Assembly: GCA_037013685.1 (NCBI GenBank)
Contig: CM072894.1
Span: 15,511,449 to 15,575,448, forward strand
Length of the DNA stretch: 64,000 bases
Reading direction: 5' to 3'
Source: Acridotheres tristis
Lineage: Eukaryota; Chordata; Aves; Passeriformes; Sturnidae
In this document: positions 47,601 through 61,809 of the stretch, one piece after another
How positions within the stretch are numbered: the stretch's first letter is position 1
Layout of the letters: the number at the start of each line of letters is the position of its first letter
The notes under the pieces: model-generated
What the model was told of the DNA's origin: nothing
Databases searched by the model: none
Seen by the model: the letters and a program-made list of their open reading frames with translations, nothing else
Program-made: the position numbers and the translations under genes

Positions 47601-49405
47601 TGTCCTAATGTCATTGTTATAGGGTAAGATGGCCAAGCACTTTGGTAGAGTTAACCACTGCCCTTCTTTTAGTGTGAATGGGCCTGCATCCAGTTGGATC
47701 AACTCTGACTCCAAGAGACTCCAGCTGGAAGAGTGAGTTTGTATGTATGAATTATTTTAGATGCCCCACTGATGTGTGCGTATTTTCCATGTCATCAGTG
47801 AAGGCTGAAGTAATAATACTTTTCCTTGAAGGGCTCTAGCAAAATTTAGTTAAAGTACTGTGAATTCTTAATCTGGAAGACACATATAGTCACAAGAAAT
47901 TCTTATCAACCATAAGAGTTATGAGTTTATGCTCAAACATGTAAAATAATGTTTTACCTATTACTTAAGGTTGAGATATTTAAAAAGGTACCAATGTGGA
48001 ATCACCATGTCTTCAGTATTTCCTATTTGCTGTAAATAACCTTGTTTTAGGTTTGGAAATAGGACATGACATGGTCTTGTAGAGAAAATCCCAACCTTTT
48101 ATTTTAAAAATACATTTGTTTATGTGTAATTATTGTGAGATGCTAATGGAATCTATAACATTTAAGTAAATAATAGTTACAGGTTTTAAGAAATATAGCA
48201 GTTTTAATGAAATAGATTTCCAGGTAAAGGACGTTAAGAATACTTATCAGAGTTGATCCAACAAGTTATCACTGACAATTCTTGGTGACTACCATTTCAT
48301 AATCTACTATTGTCAAGAGAGAATAAAAACTTTATGTCTCCTTTTAGTATTTTCCTCCTCATATTTTGAGGACATGTACCTTTTTACTCTTGTTTTATTC
48401 ATAATAAAAGATCATTTAATTTTATTTCCAACCCAAAATGCTTGAAGAAAAGCATTTTCTTTTAGAGAAGTTAGTATTTTTCGTATAAATAACCTGGTTT
48501 TTTGTGGTTGAAGAATAAAACATAAAACAAATGAAACAATAATCTGGCAAAAAAAGGCACAGTTATATTTGCAATAAGTACTAAATATAAACCACTGTTG
48601 GTTCCAAGCTGCCAAGCAGAAAAGAAAAGGCTTTACAATGAAGAGCACTTAACCTACTACCTCCTATTGCTGTTATGTAGAGAGAATTTGATTTAAATAG
48701 TTCTCACAAAAAATGCAATAACAAATTAGCAACAGTGGTGTTCAAGATTATTTAAATTACTTGAATCTGTAATTACCCAGAATTATAATTCTTAAAAAAA
48801 AAGTCTTATTGTGGGGTTCTGACACTGCCAAGTTTAATGATGTGATTCTCATCTAACAATAAGTATTTGTTGTTTGTTTTTGTCTTTGCTCTTTTGGACA
48901 TTTAGTCTGGTGTCCATGTTCTCCAGTTTATCACAGTTACCATACTAAGGCAGTTTTGTTTCCTTGGCATCCATGTAGTTTAGAATCTGAGCTTTGAAGA
49001 GTACATTTTAAAAGAGAGTATTTCTTACATTCTTAAGCAGGTTAAAAAATGCCAATTATTATTTATTTGTATTTCACTTGATTAGAGTCAGAGTTCGACA
49101 GCCCCATATTTTTATGCTATGTGCTGTTATGCACACACTAACACTGACACAGAGCCCCTCCTCTTAAAGGATTTGTGAATAGACTTTCACAATGACTAGT
49201 CGTTATTGTACCCACCACACACACCCTGTGGCTTTGATGTATCCTGTTGAATAACCAAACAACGATAACTGAATAATATTCAGAACTCCCCTTGATACAT
49301 TGATGATCCAGCTCCATTCAGTCCCTTGGGCTTGCGTCTGTTTGTGACATGATCATTTCTAGTGGCTTTTTTCCAGTAGTATTTGAGTGATGTAGTGTGG
49401 TGAGT
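44640..49405. other. Gene desert
   Basis: AT-rich; a hairpin with 9-base arms AAAATGCTT/AAGCATTTT lies at 48435-48458. No gene or repeat family recognised. Confidence 0.55.
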
Positions 49406-49409
49406 GCAC

Positions 49410-49430
49410 CAGCTGCTTCAGGTGCAGATG
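49410..49430. promoter_or_regulatory. Triple E-box cluster
   Basis: CAGCTG (49410-49415), CAGGTG (49419-49424) and CAGATG (49425-49430) lie within 21 bases, the last two adjacent. Such clusters bind bHLH factors such as TWIST, MYOD or TCF12. Regulatory use is inference. Confidence 0.45.
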
Positions 49431-52400
49431 GCGTTTTCCTTGTGTGCCTTTTAATGCCATTTGAGATTTGTTTTCTATTCCGTGTGTTGACTCATTCATT
49501 CAGGAGCTTTAGTGACTGAAATACATCTGGTTTGGTCATTGAACATCATACATGTTTTGTCTCATATATGCTGCTGAGAAAAAATGTGAAAGACCATGAG
49601 AAACACATGAGGCAAGGAAGGCAGCAGGCAAATTATGTGATGTTAGATTTTTTTTCCTGTCTATACTTAGTTTTCTTGATTTAAAAATAACTTTATATAT
49701 ACTACAACCTTAATTATATATATTTTTTCGGTATAGTTAAGATGTATTAATTATTCCAAGCATCCCCCACAATAATAATGGCAGCAGTTTTTACTAGCAA
49801 CGAGGGGAAAACCCTAAGAATTTAAGGCCAGTACTAATTACAATGTGCAATTTGCTGTGGCTTTCAAAAGAATAATACTAAGCTAAATTATTTTTCTGTG
49901 CTTTCTCCCACTGATCATGTAAACAGCAACACATTTATTTATTTATGCTGCCTATTTCGCCATTCAGTCTCTGCTACTGTAACACTAGAATTTGCTGATT
50001 CATTCAGTAATGTTTTGCGACATCCATTTTCACACTGCATTTGGTTAAAAACCCCATCTGGCTCTGCATGACTGGGAAGCTCTGCTCATAGCTCCAAAAT
50101 CAAGAGCTATGAAATGACTAAACTTGTCTGCAGATTGTTTAGTCACTAGAGGCAAGATTTAATGAAACTGTTGTCTGTTGTGTCATAGGAGCCTTTGTAA
50201 GCAACGCAGATCATTATTTCTTGTCCTAAATGAGCATCTACATTTTAGAAGTAGTCTTAAGTATTTTTTTAATTAGATTTCTGTATGTATGCATACAAAA
50301 AGTAAAATATATGTACAAAATATAATTTAATTTTTGTATGTAAATATATATACACAAATATAATATAAAAACATGATACTTTCTGGAAGACGTGTAGGCT
50401 AATGGAAATTGGATGCAATCTTAATACAAAACAGAATGATTTCTAGAAATTCAGATAGAAACAAAGCAAAATACCTGTTTCTATGATATCTTGGAGAGAG
50501 CTTTTTTGAATTAGATTAGCAACAGAGTTAATACTGATTTTAAAGGACTTGCTGCTACCCTGCCTTCCTACTGGGTCCTCTGCTGCAGGTGAGCAGTAAA
50601 TGGATTATCCTAAAATGTGGGAGGATTTTTATCTGCTTTTTAGTAAAGACTGTAGCTCAGTTGCTTGTACAAACAAAGCCATAATCCTTCCCAAGAAACA
50701 AGAGTTTTGACATGAACTGGTTCGGAAAAAAATGTGACACACAAAACAGAAGCCAAACTGTTCATAATGTTTTATTTCTCTTGGACCTTAGTTTTAGGCT
50801 TCCTTTCTTTTGATCTGAATTATTAACACAATTAAAATAATTACATTTATATATACATATTACTTAATTTCACCTATGGAGACAAAATAGTGAAGATTGG
50901 CCTAACAATAGGAGATACAGGTAGAATCAGCCTGCCCAGCTTGTTGGTACCAGTGTGAACAGGAGCAATACCAGAAACAGGACCTGACATAGCAGTTCAC
51001 TGTCAAAAGAGACGTGTTCTCCTCCTAGGCCCCATGGCAACTTCTCTCCTTGCTTCAATGGGATTCTCTAATGCTTACTTTGTACCCGTTGAAGTGCTTA
51101 TTCCATGTCTCTGTAACTCAGGATAGTTTCTGATGAGGAATTATAAGTTGCCAATAGTTGGATGGCCTTGCTGGGGCATCAAATAATAAGCGCCAGAGCT
51201 GCTAGGAAGGAGGAGTCAGGATCATGCAGCCAGATGCAAAAGCTGAGGGAAGGAAGCAGGGAGATGAGCAGAGTCTATGGGGCAGAGGGGAGACAAGATT
51301 CCTGTTTTTCTAGTAGATATAGTACAGTATTCTAGATTCTCCCATCTTGTCTTCACTGGCACATAAGAGGTTGTATAGCAGGGTTTTTTTCAGCAAGTTA
51401 ATGCAAAAGGTACTTAAAGCTATTGAAGTAATGCGTGAGAAAATCTTTAGCTGCCTAACACCAAATCCTATAGGCCATATTCTGTTTTGAAGTAGATTTT
51501 CCCTTGGCTTCAGTTTTTCTGGCAAGTTTTCAAGAACAAGTAGAAATTGCATTCAAGTGTCAGATTTGGTCAGTAGCCAATATTTCATAGAAATACACAT
51601 GTAGAAAACATGGAAAAAACGTAGCTTGAAAAAGATGCAGCTGGAAGTTCCATCTCTAAAAAGGCAAAGTGATCTTGTGTTTGATGTTTTCTTGTTAGGA
51701 AAAAACCAGCTTTGAAAGTGTGTACTTCTTTCAGTTTTCATTTGATTTTTAGATGTTTGCCTTTGAAAGGAAAAGCAAATAGTCTGTGGTCGGTGATCCG
51801 TACATTCCAAACGTGTCCTTTTATCCTCATGAGATAGTTTTTGCAATATCATTCCACCTCCTGGAACTTTGTCCTCTTAACAGCTGACTCTAAATTACAG
51901 TTACTTTACACTCGGCTAGTAAGAAATTTTAATTTCTTCTGGTTCAATAGGCACAGTTATTTTCTGCACATTACTAAAACTTCTTATTTGAACTTCGATT
52001 CCCTCCTGAGCTTTCCACAGAGCTCTTTGCTATCACACTGGTGTTCTTCATAGTAATTTGTTTTAACCAAACTTTTGGGAGATAAAGTACCATTATGTCA
52101 GTTTACAGATGCAAAATGTAGACATACAGAAACAAGAATCAAAAGAATCTACTAGTTCTAGGAACATGGCTTGATAGCACTGTCATATTTTTTCTGAGTA
52201 TCTGTATTATATAAAAGCACTAGTAATATAGTGGCACTTTAGGAGTCCTGTCCCCATTGATTCCAATCATTCCTGTCATGCATGAAGAACACACGTTTGG
52301 TGAAAAAATTGCTTTGAGTTACTTGCTCAATGTGCAAGGAGTGTATATGCCGATAATAGTTTCTAATTCGGTAGGACAGGTTTCAGGAAATAATCTCTTC

Positions 52401-55400
52401 AGTTTCCACTAATTTTTAATTCTTTTAATGACGTAGTTTAGCCCACATAATGTGACATATTCTTCTGGTCGTGGCAGAGATTGTAAAAAGATCTGAAGAA
52501 AGAGATGCCAAATATCATAGGAAAGCTTTATGAAACATCAACGCAGTCGTCATTAAAGTGGTTATTTGTTTCATGGCTAACTTTAATCATATCAAGTAGA
52601 GAACCTGATTTGAGATGACTTGTGAGGTCCTGAAGGTATTCCTGGATATATCAGACTGAGTTCTGTCACATTCGATCTGGCTCACTAAAATGAAAGATAG
52701 TGACAATCATAGTGGTTGGACTCCAGTGTGCTGAAGTTGCACTGCACATGAATTTTCACTGTAACTTCACATTGAAAATACACCTACACCCTTCTGCAGT
52801 GAATGAAGCAGTCTAAAAAGTCTTTTAAAATTCTAGCACAGAGCAGCTCCAAACTGTGCAGTCAGATAGGAACCCTGTGGAACAATTTATCCAAAGCTCT
52901 TTTCTTTCCGTCCTCATCATCCTCTCTTGTTCCCACTTGAAATTGTCATTCTCTTTGCTTTTCAGGATGTTTCTAGGTGTTACAGTAACTTTTCCTTTAG
53001 TTAGGTTTGTAGAGGACTTACAAGCTCACAGCCTTGTTCAGCTGCTTTTCACTGAATAATAGCTGTATCTGTGCTGTGTATATCAAGTTTTATCAATGTG
53101 GTGGCTACCTGTTGATTCTCTCATGACAACTGTTCATTGTTGGTGAAATCAAAGTTGGTGGTTGGAACAGCCTGTAGATTTTATTTCTGTTTGGCTTCTA
53201 TCTAATTGATTTTCTGCATGCATATGCAAACTGTAAAAAAATCTATTTATTTCAAGCAATCACAGACGGAATTTGAGGAAATGCTTCTATCCAAAACTTA
53301 ACCCACAAACGACATTTGAGTCGTTTTATCTGTCTATTTGTAGTGACTAGATGTTACATGAATGTGTCTTGCAGGAGCTGTTAATAGACTGATAGTTGTA
53401 ACAATTCCTGGTTACAACAAATAAGTGGAACTGTGCTGGCCCCGTTCAGTTACAACAGGTCTGGAACTGGTCTGTTCAATTCTGTAGTTTAGTGCAGGAT
53501 GCAAATTGATGTTGAATTTGATTTACTGCGGTTATTAGGTGTGTGAATATGAAGAAAATAGAGTCGTGTGGAAAAAATATTAAGAGCTAAAAAATCAAAA
53601 TCATTATTTCCATTAGGCATTTCTCCAGTAGGTGTTCTGTGAAGTGTTAGTAATATACAATTAATTCTATGAATGAGTGTATGCACTCTTTTTTTATCAA
53701 GGTTTTGAAGGTTTGTGGAAACAAGAACCTTTCAGCTGTTTATAAGACACTAAAAGGTCTGTCTGCTTTTAAGGCTTGGGTTCTCCTCCTGGAAGTCCAG
53801 GTGAGGGTAAACTTCAAATTGTGCTGAGTATTCAGGTGACTTGGACCAACCCTGTCTCTGGATCCACACATGGTAGATGCAGATTCTACTATTTCAACAC
53901 CTGATTGTAATATATAGCACACAGCATTTTGTCAGGCACAAGCTATGTGCAGAATATGTATTTATATGTTTTTCTTAAGCTCTGAAGCCCCATTTCTTCA
54001 TTCTCTCTCAGCTGCAGAACGATGGTTTATTCCATCTACAAGCTATTGCATCTGTAGTTAATTGGACTAGTAATTGGCTAGGATGGAATATTTTTGGGGA
54101 AATGATAGAAATGTTGAGAGAAAATGTCTGGACAGCTTTTATTCTTGCTTTTGTTTGAGCAAGAGTAACAGGATATGATGATTATGTTATATTTAATTGT
54201 ACACCTATATAGTGAGCACTCCCTAACTAGGCTCAGAATCTGTGCGATAGTATCCAAGAATATATTTTTCAATGCCTACTGAACTGTTTTTAATAGAAGG
54301 ACACAGAACATCTTTACAGATATGTAATAATGGAAGGGGTTTTTCTATCTTTTTAAAGGAAATTTTCAACAGCTATGATGTAAAATTGGTTATTTCCTGG
54401 CAGTTAACACTCACATTTCACATAATAAGATTTGTTTTCCTAGCAAACCAATGCCTTGGTACTGTAGGATTAAAATTCTAAATCATATCAATGAAATGCC
54501 TGTTTCCATTTTTAATTGTTGAAGTCAGAAAGGGAATAAAACTACGTAATTGCAAATGCATTTGGATTTCAATTTTAAGAGAAAGCTGCCATTTCAAATA
54601 AGTTCAGTAACTCCTGGGAGCCAAGACAATTTTCAAAAGATAATAAATTTGAAAAAAACCCCCCAACAACCAAGCCTCAAGTGATGTATATTTATAAACA
54701 GGAAAATAATTTTCAATTGAAGAGTGGTCTCTAGAGATCACTACACTTCCACAGTAAAACAATTCTCAGCTTGAATCCAATCCAATTTCATAACTTTCTA
54801 CTGTCCTATCATTGTGCCCTGATCAGTTAAGATGCTAATTATTTCCCCTTTGATCATATCATCCAATTCTGATGCTATCAAAACAAACCTAAGTGAATAA
54901 ACAATCCATAATTGGACATTTGGCGTCAAGTGGCAAGGTTCACTTTTGCCTCCCGTTCACTTGTAGTGCACTTGTCAAAGTGCAGTAAAAGTCCTTTGGT
55001 GTTGTGACACAAATGGTATCTTTTGTGTAAATGCTGTACACTTTCATTTCTTTCAGGAAGCAAAGGAGAAAAAAAAAACTCTTCATGTTATTAAACTGTT
55101 TTTTTACACTCTGATTTAACCTTTGCAAAATGAAAACCATCAAGTAAAAGTGTAGTTATGTTAGAAATATTCACTTGAATTGCTGTATTGATTCTTTTTT
55201 TTTTTTTTAAGGGAAAGCCAATAGCATATAGTTACAAAATTTATACATTAGCCCATGACATGTTTCTGTTTTAACAGTCTTCCCCTTCCCCCAATTCCTT
55301 TTTTTATCGGTTACAGTACAGTATTTACTAAAAAGCAAAGGACTCCATCTTGTCTCTAACATAAATATTAAATTTGATGTTACAAGAGAGGTAATATTTA

Positions 55401-58400
55401 TTTTAAATTTTTGTTGCTTTTCTGAGAAAAATAATAACAGAGAATCAGAACTCTGATTTAACTGTTCTTAGAATGTCAAGAACGTGTGCATTAGAAAAGA
55501 GAAACACCTTTGGGCACCAGAACAGTAGGTTAGACTCTCATTTTATTTTTATACCTCTTTAAATAGTGCTGGACAAAATATAAAGAACTTAAGCAGAGAA
55601 CAGTTTACGTTTATATTCACCTTTGAAGTCTTTGGGTTGACAGACTAACATAGAGCAAAAGCCAGAGGTAAATGCCTGGTGATGCATTTTTGAGCAGAGG
55701 TAAAACCAGGAGTATGCAGGACAAGTTATTTGTGTTGCAGAATGGGCATTAAAGCGATATGAGAGTAGGAGTTATTTTGGAGCCTGATACAAAGCCTGTG
55801 AAAACAAAAGTTTAATCTCTTGGATTTTGAAGTGTTTCAGATCGGCAGCAACTTCCAGTTTTAAAGTCTCCTTTAAATCGCAGCGTCATCAGCCAAATGC
55901 TTTCCTAGCATTGCTGAAACATTGTTTCAACACAGATTTGTAGGAGAAAGAAACCACTTACTGAACCAGTGAGACCACTTCCTGAACATTTTAATTTTAC
56001 AGGAAAAAGAAAATAGCCATAGGATATTGAAAACAATAGGCCCAGCAGCTTTTTGCTGAGGGAAGCTTGACAATAATGGGCTTTGATTTAAATACTCATG
56101 GAAAAGTAGTTTATCTTTCTTTAGGAAATCTAAGAAAACAAGGAAAATGCTACTGAAGTTTCTTCTGGTGGTTTTTTTCATTATATTTATGAGGTCAAAT
56201 TTATGATGTGAGTCTTAATATCAGATGTATAACTGTGAATATGAATGTGCTGTCCCCAAATATTGCCTTAAACTATAGGTTTTTAAAATATTACAATGAT
56301 ATTAAAATATATTTGTCCAATTCTATTTATTTATTAAAATATTTTATTTATTAAAATATATTTGTCTGATCTCAGATGAGATATGGACTATGTAACAGAA
56401 CCCCAGAGACAAATTAAACATTCTGATAACTTAGTTAGAAATTTTGCTGCAGATATTTAAATTTAATTGTTTTAATACTGAATGCTATGTATTAATGAAT
56501 ATTATATTCTGAGGAAAATAGAATTTGGGAACTCTGCTTGTATCAGGATTTGTTTCCGATAATATAAATATAGGTTCTACAAAGGCTTTTGTTATGTTAT
56601 ACTCTTCCGTAAGCACTTCATCTTGGCTTTTGCTGGAAACAGAATACCAGGCTACTTTTGTTTTCACCTGCCATGGGTATTCTTACTGTCTACCTTGAAA
56701 AAAGCAATCATTCATATTCAGTAATTTTCAGGATGTCTCAAAAACCAACATATTCAATGGGAATAACACTTTGTCCATAGAGTTATCGTGATTCTCAATA
56801 TTATCCACCAAGAGTTTTTATGTCCTGTAATTAAAAGTTTGTGTATGATTATGTATATATAAATATATGGGTACATTTGCATGCCCATATTTACATGTGT
56901 ATACACACAAATGCACACATAAGATGTTCTTGTCATTGATTTCATCTGTGATGGTATATGCTTCTTTAAAAGTATTCATAAAGATATGCTTAAAATTGCA
57001 ATGTGAGTAGCTCCATGTGACTTTAAACGAGCTCTCATATTTTGCTGAAGCAGGTTATGTCTGTGTACATTGTATATTGTTAATATTTGAAGTGACCAAC
57101 TATTATTCATAATTTCCACATATATACTGAATCCTGTTTCTTGGAAGCAAAAATATCAAAGAAATGTTTGGTTGAAAATTTTCAAGCATTTCTGAAAAAC
57201 ATCAGGATGCAACTTCCATCAAATTCAAAAAGCTGAATTCCTTCACTTAACAGCAGTTTGTTCTGCTAGAAATGTTTTATTAAGTAATAGATTTGCATGT
57301 CTTTAGTTAATGGCCATATGGCCAAATCTTAGCCTTTTTGGGGTTTTTGGACAGGATTCGCTTCAGGCACTTTTGACTATTTCTTCAGACATAATGGGAT
57401 TAGGCAAATACTTCCATGGGTTGACTACTGAATGAAAGCAAGCTTTAGATCTAATTATCTGGATAGAGTAAGTCATTTAAGAATGTTGCTTTTAGGTTTT
57501 CTTACATATTCGTTACAGTGTCAGAGAAACAGATAATAATGTGGTGCTTGAATATGTGTGTGTGCAGCTCTGTGTTTTCTGATAACTGTGGCACTTCATA
57601 GCATCCCCATATCCAACAGGGGATCAGAGCTGCTGGATACAGTAGAAAGACTTTGAAAAGAGAAGAGCAGTACTGAAATCCTTTATTCACAAGCCTGGTC
57701 TATATTTGTGCAAGACAAGGAGATACCATCATATCCATTTAACCAAACTGCCTCTAAATGTGAAGCCACTGTTATTTCACTTGTCACTGAAACTCATAAT
57801 TTCAGTTTCAAGCCCATAATATCTTTCAGAAAATATAGCCACATAGTTGCACAAAGTAGTTACATATTTTTTACAGAAAGGAACAAAAGAAAATACTAAA
57901 CTATTTTTGGAGTGCTGGAGCAGATGTTGTCTGCATCCAATGCTAGAATCCCCAGGGAACAAAGTAATCTCCTCTGAAGTAAGTGTGCATCTGCCTAGTG
58001 CTTCTCCTGCTATGATGGATAGTTACAGGAAATAAACTGACTCAGCAATGATACAATGATTCTCACTCCCTTCTCTACTCCTGCTACTTCCTCCTATTTA
58101 GAATTAGTAGATGGATACTCCGATTAAACCCACTGTTTAGACACAAACTATAACACTGATTAAATGGATTGTTTTGCCAAGGGAGATGTAGCCAAATTGC
58201 CCATTTTTCATTCAAATGTTCAAGCTTAGAGAAGTAGCTTCCAGCTCTAAATATATTGAATCACCATTAACCCAATGAAGGGGCTAGGAATACAGATATA
58301 CCCTTCTTATTAGATGAACAGAGTTGCTTGGCTGATAATATGAACAATTAAATGGCAGAATTTATTTAGATCTTATAAAATTTGATTCCACATGACAAGG

Positions 58401-60840
58401 TGTTGATTAAAATCACGACAACAAGAATTCAAGGTACCAAGGTTAAAGTGTTCATACAGGTCTGAAAAAGTCCCATTACACAGATGCTATGCATAAGTAA
58501 CTGGTTGAAAAAGCAAAGGCAGAAATCAGGCTCACCAGAGTTAGTTTTTCGCAGCTGGAAAGAAGCCACGTCCCATAGGAATCAGTAATTGGACCCTGTT
58601 CATTCCACTCTCTACAATCATCGTAACTTACAAGTAAAGCAAAAAGCTTTGAGAACAGCAGAAAATGCACATACAATCTAAGAGTGCTGAGTTTTACTAT
58701 GTGGAATGCATATGGGAAGAAATTGCTTTGAGAACATGATAAAAGATCTAAATGTTTTATTTGTATCTCTTTATTTCAGCTTTCAATTTGGTTTTCTTTA
58801 GTACATAACAACTTACCATGTATTACAAGAGAATTAAACTGATCTATTTGTGTTTATTAGTCATGAGGTTTTTAATATAACCCTCCAGATTTATAACAGC
58901 TTTTAAATGGACTCATAGAGTTTTAAGGCTAAAAGAAATGGTTATGATTATCTAGTTTGACCATAGACCATTTCCCCTGGTGATTCCTCATTGATTCTGA
59001 TGACCTGTGGCTGAACTACAGTAAATTTTGTAGAAAGATAGTAGTAACAGAATGTGAATAATTTTCACATTTTGTATTTCATATGATAATCTCTAAGCAC
59101 CTTGTATTGTTTTCACATGCCTGAATATTTCCACTGTCTGCTGCTGAATACTTAAATACACAAAAGGGTTCAAGGCTTACTTCATAATTTGCTGTTTTAT
59201 CTATTCATAGATGTTGCAGTTCTTAGTAGTAAATGACTTTGCTCAAACAGAAACAAATCTAGGACAAAAATGATAACAAACCTTTTTATGTATATTGATG
59301 CTGGTCCCATCCACTCACTTTCCTCAAAATAATGCCTCCATTAAAGTTTTTAAGTGGATGATGCGTTTTCTGATACTTTTTATGGGATTTGAATTGCCAA
59401 ACTACCTGAAAGGATATATCTCTTAAAACAGCATATACCAAAAAATAAACATACCTTCCTCATATTAAAAGTATATGATATAGACACCTGGGGGCTTTTA
59501 GGAGTAGCAAGGAAAACGATGAGTGTAATAGCCAAATACAAGCTGAATTTACTTGTGTTGATAATTGTGCAGCAGCAATTTATCCAGCAGTGTTTGAAAC
59601 TGAGTGTCTCATACTTTTAGTGGTTTTGTGCTAAGGATATCAAATAAGAAGCCTTAGAAATTAGTACAGTTGACTTTGTCAAAGACACAGGAGATGGGGA
59701 AAATGGAATTGCAATTTGCAAGATTTTGGTGGGAAAGCATTAAATTAAAATTATACTGCTCAAATTAAAGAAATAGTACTTAAAATTAAGAGAACATGAC
59801 AATTGCAGAAAGTGGTATTCTCTCTAAGGCCGGGGTTTTAAGAAAGAATCACAGTCATGAGAACATGTTATTGCTCTTTATGTTACTGAGGAAACATAGG
59901 ATTTAATGTGACAAAAACTAGTGATTAGCAATACCCCATTAAGTGTAAATTTAATTTTATACTCTTGAGCCACCACTATTTGGTGGGGTTTTTAAATTTT
60001 TCATATCTATCAAACCCCCAATAAATTGTTATTATTGCTAGTAATATAAAGTATCATCAGTGTCATATGTAGCTATTTACATGGAACATGAATGAATGTG
60101 CTTATTTTATTAATGAAATTCCAAGTAATGTGGAGGTTTTTGAAAGCAGCAGTGCAGTGGTGACAAACGATTTTAGGTTTGACATTGTTTTTGTACCCTT
60201 AGGAAGGTCAGAAGTTAAGAATAAGTTCTGTTCAAGTCAGGAAGAGAATATTAATATGTATGTTGGAGTCATATTGTCCTCGTATGACTGGCTGAGATTT
60301 GAGGAACCTGCCTCTACAAAGGACAGTAAAAGTCTTCTTTCCTAAGCTTAGGCTTGTATTCTCTGACCTGAAAGATAATGATTTCAGTCTCAGATCTTCT
60401 TCAGGTGTGTGTCCATGTGTCAGTGTAAAAGATTTACAGAAAATACAGCTGCAAAAATAGTTCCATTAAATGGGGAAAGCCCTATACAAAATGACCAGTT
60501 CTGGTTGGACAGTAATCAACACTGAAAAAGGAGAATGTTACTTACATCATCAAAAATGAATTTGCCATTTCTGTTTCACTAAGACGTCATTGCATGATGC
60601 AGCAGAAGTAATTCCTTTCCTCTCCACCACAAGTGATGAAAAGAGAAATTTCCCCGAGTAATGCTTTTTGTACAGCCTCATGATCTTAGCACTGTAAATG
60701 TACACTAAGAAGTGAAATGTTTCTTTTATTGATTGCTTGAAGCAGAGTCTATTACAAATTGTATTTTCTTCTGACGTAATATTAAGTGAATGAATGCAAA
60801 GATTCGGGCACATTTTCCACTGGTATGAAAGGGAAGGAAA
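49431..60840. other. Gene desert
   Basis: 11 kb of AT-rich sequence without a supported gene. Noted: T14 run 55195-55208; AT-rich direct duplication of ATTAAAATATATTTGTC at about 56301-56371; palindrome TGGCCATATGGCCA at 57311-57324; a somewhat GC-richer, unclassified stretch at about 50890-51300 that might be an old repeat but matches no family I know. Confidence 0.5.
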
Positions 60841-60990
60841 TTCATGGTTTAATTGTTAATTACCATATTGCTTTCTGGTGTTTTTGCTGCTCATTGTCAT
60901 TTGCTTTCTTTCGACCGGGCAGCTAATTAACTACACTTCCCATAACTATTTATTGGCTTCTGAGTTATATGTGAAATTCAACTCTATCCA
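60841..60990. promoter_or_regulatory. Candidate conserved element with ZNF143-like motif
   Basis: Contains TTAATTGTTAATTAC (about 60849-60863), AGCTAATTAAC (60921-60931) and ACTACACTTCCCA at 60930-60942. The last fits the ZNF143/SBS core ACTACA-NN-TCCCA. Homeodomain sites next to a ZNF143-type site in unique sequence suggest a regulatory element; conservation is untested. Confidence 0.35.
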
Positions 60991-61809
60991 AAGGTAATTT
61001 TTAAAGCTGTGAATTCTTTAGGTCTTAACTATAAACTAAGCAACAGAGCTTAGCACACAGTGTGTGCTAATCCCACTCTGATTGGAAGCTGTAAATTTTC
61101 ATTTCACCACCACTGGGTCAGTTTGAGTTCAGTTATGCTGCAGAATGAAGCAGTTTACACATGGCATTACCACTACATGCTAAGGTGTTCTTTCAGTAGT
61201 GAAGAACTAATTGCCAAATTTCATTTGTTGAGGAAGAATCTCAATGAATATGAAATTCCTGTTCTTTTAACAAGCTAGAAATACAATTTTGGGGAAGTAT
61301 TTAAGCAACTAAATTGAGATACCAATAATTTAACATATATTTTGCATTTAATAATATTAATATTTTAATAATCAGTAATAAGAATTTATAAGATACTTCA
61401 GGAATTTGTGACTCTTAGTAACATGCTTTTGAAGTGTTAGTTTGAAATTCAGAAGCCTCCCTGGTTACTTGTAAATAACTGAAAATAGATTTTAACCAGT
61501 ATCTATGATTTTTTAAAAGTGTCTATTAGATTTATTTTCATTTTAGTAACAAATTCATGTAAGAAAGACAAATAACTTTCTCAGACTAAAAATGAATCAT
61601 TGTCTTTTATGCCTTCATCATCATATCTCACAACACTAATACACAAATCTGTGCACTATTCAGAGGGTTCAGTAGACTTTATTTTTCAGTGATTTATGAC
61701 TGTTGCTCTTATTTGCATGATTCTACAGAAGAAAGAATCTTCTACCTCCCTCCAGTGTAATTTAGGCCATACCTTCAGTAATAGGAACAGTTCATATGTA
61801 AATAGGAAC
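60991..61809. other. Gene desert
   Basis: No feature identified. Confidence 0.5.

Noticed and set aside
50890..51300. Possible old interspersed repeat
   Set aside because: More GC-rich than its surroundings, but no match to CR1, L2, MIR or LTR features I can recognise.
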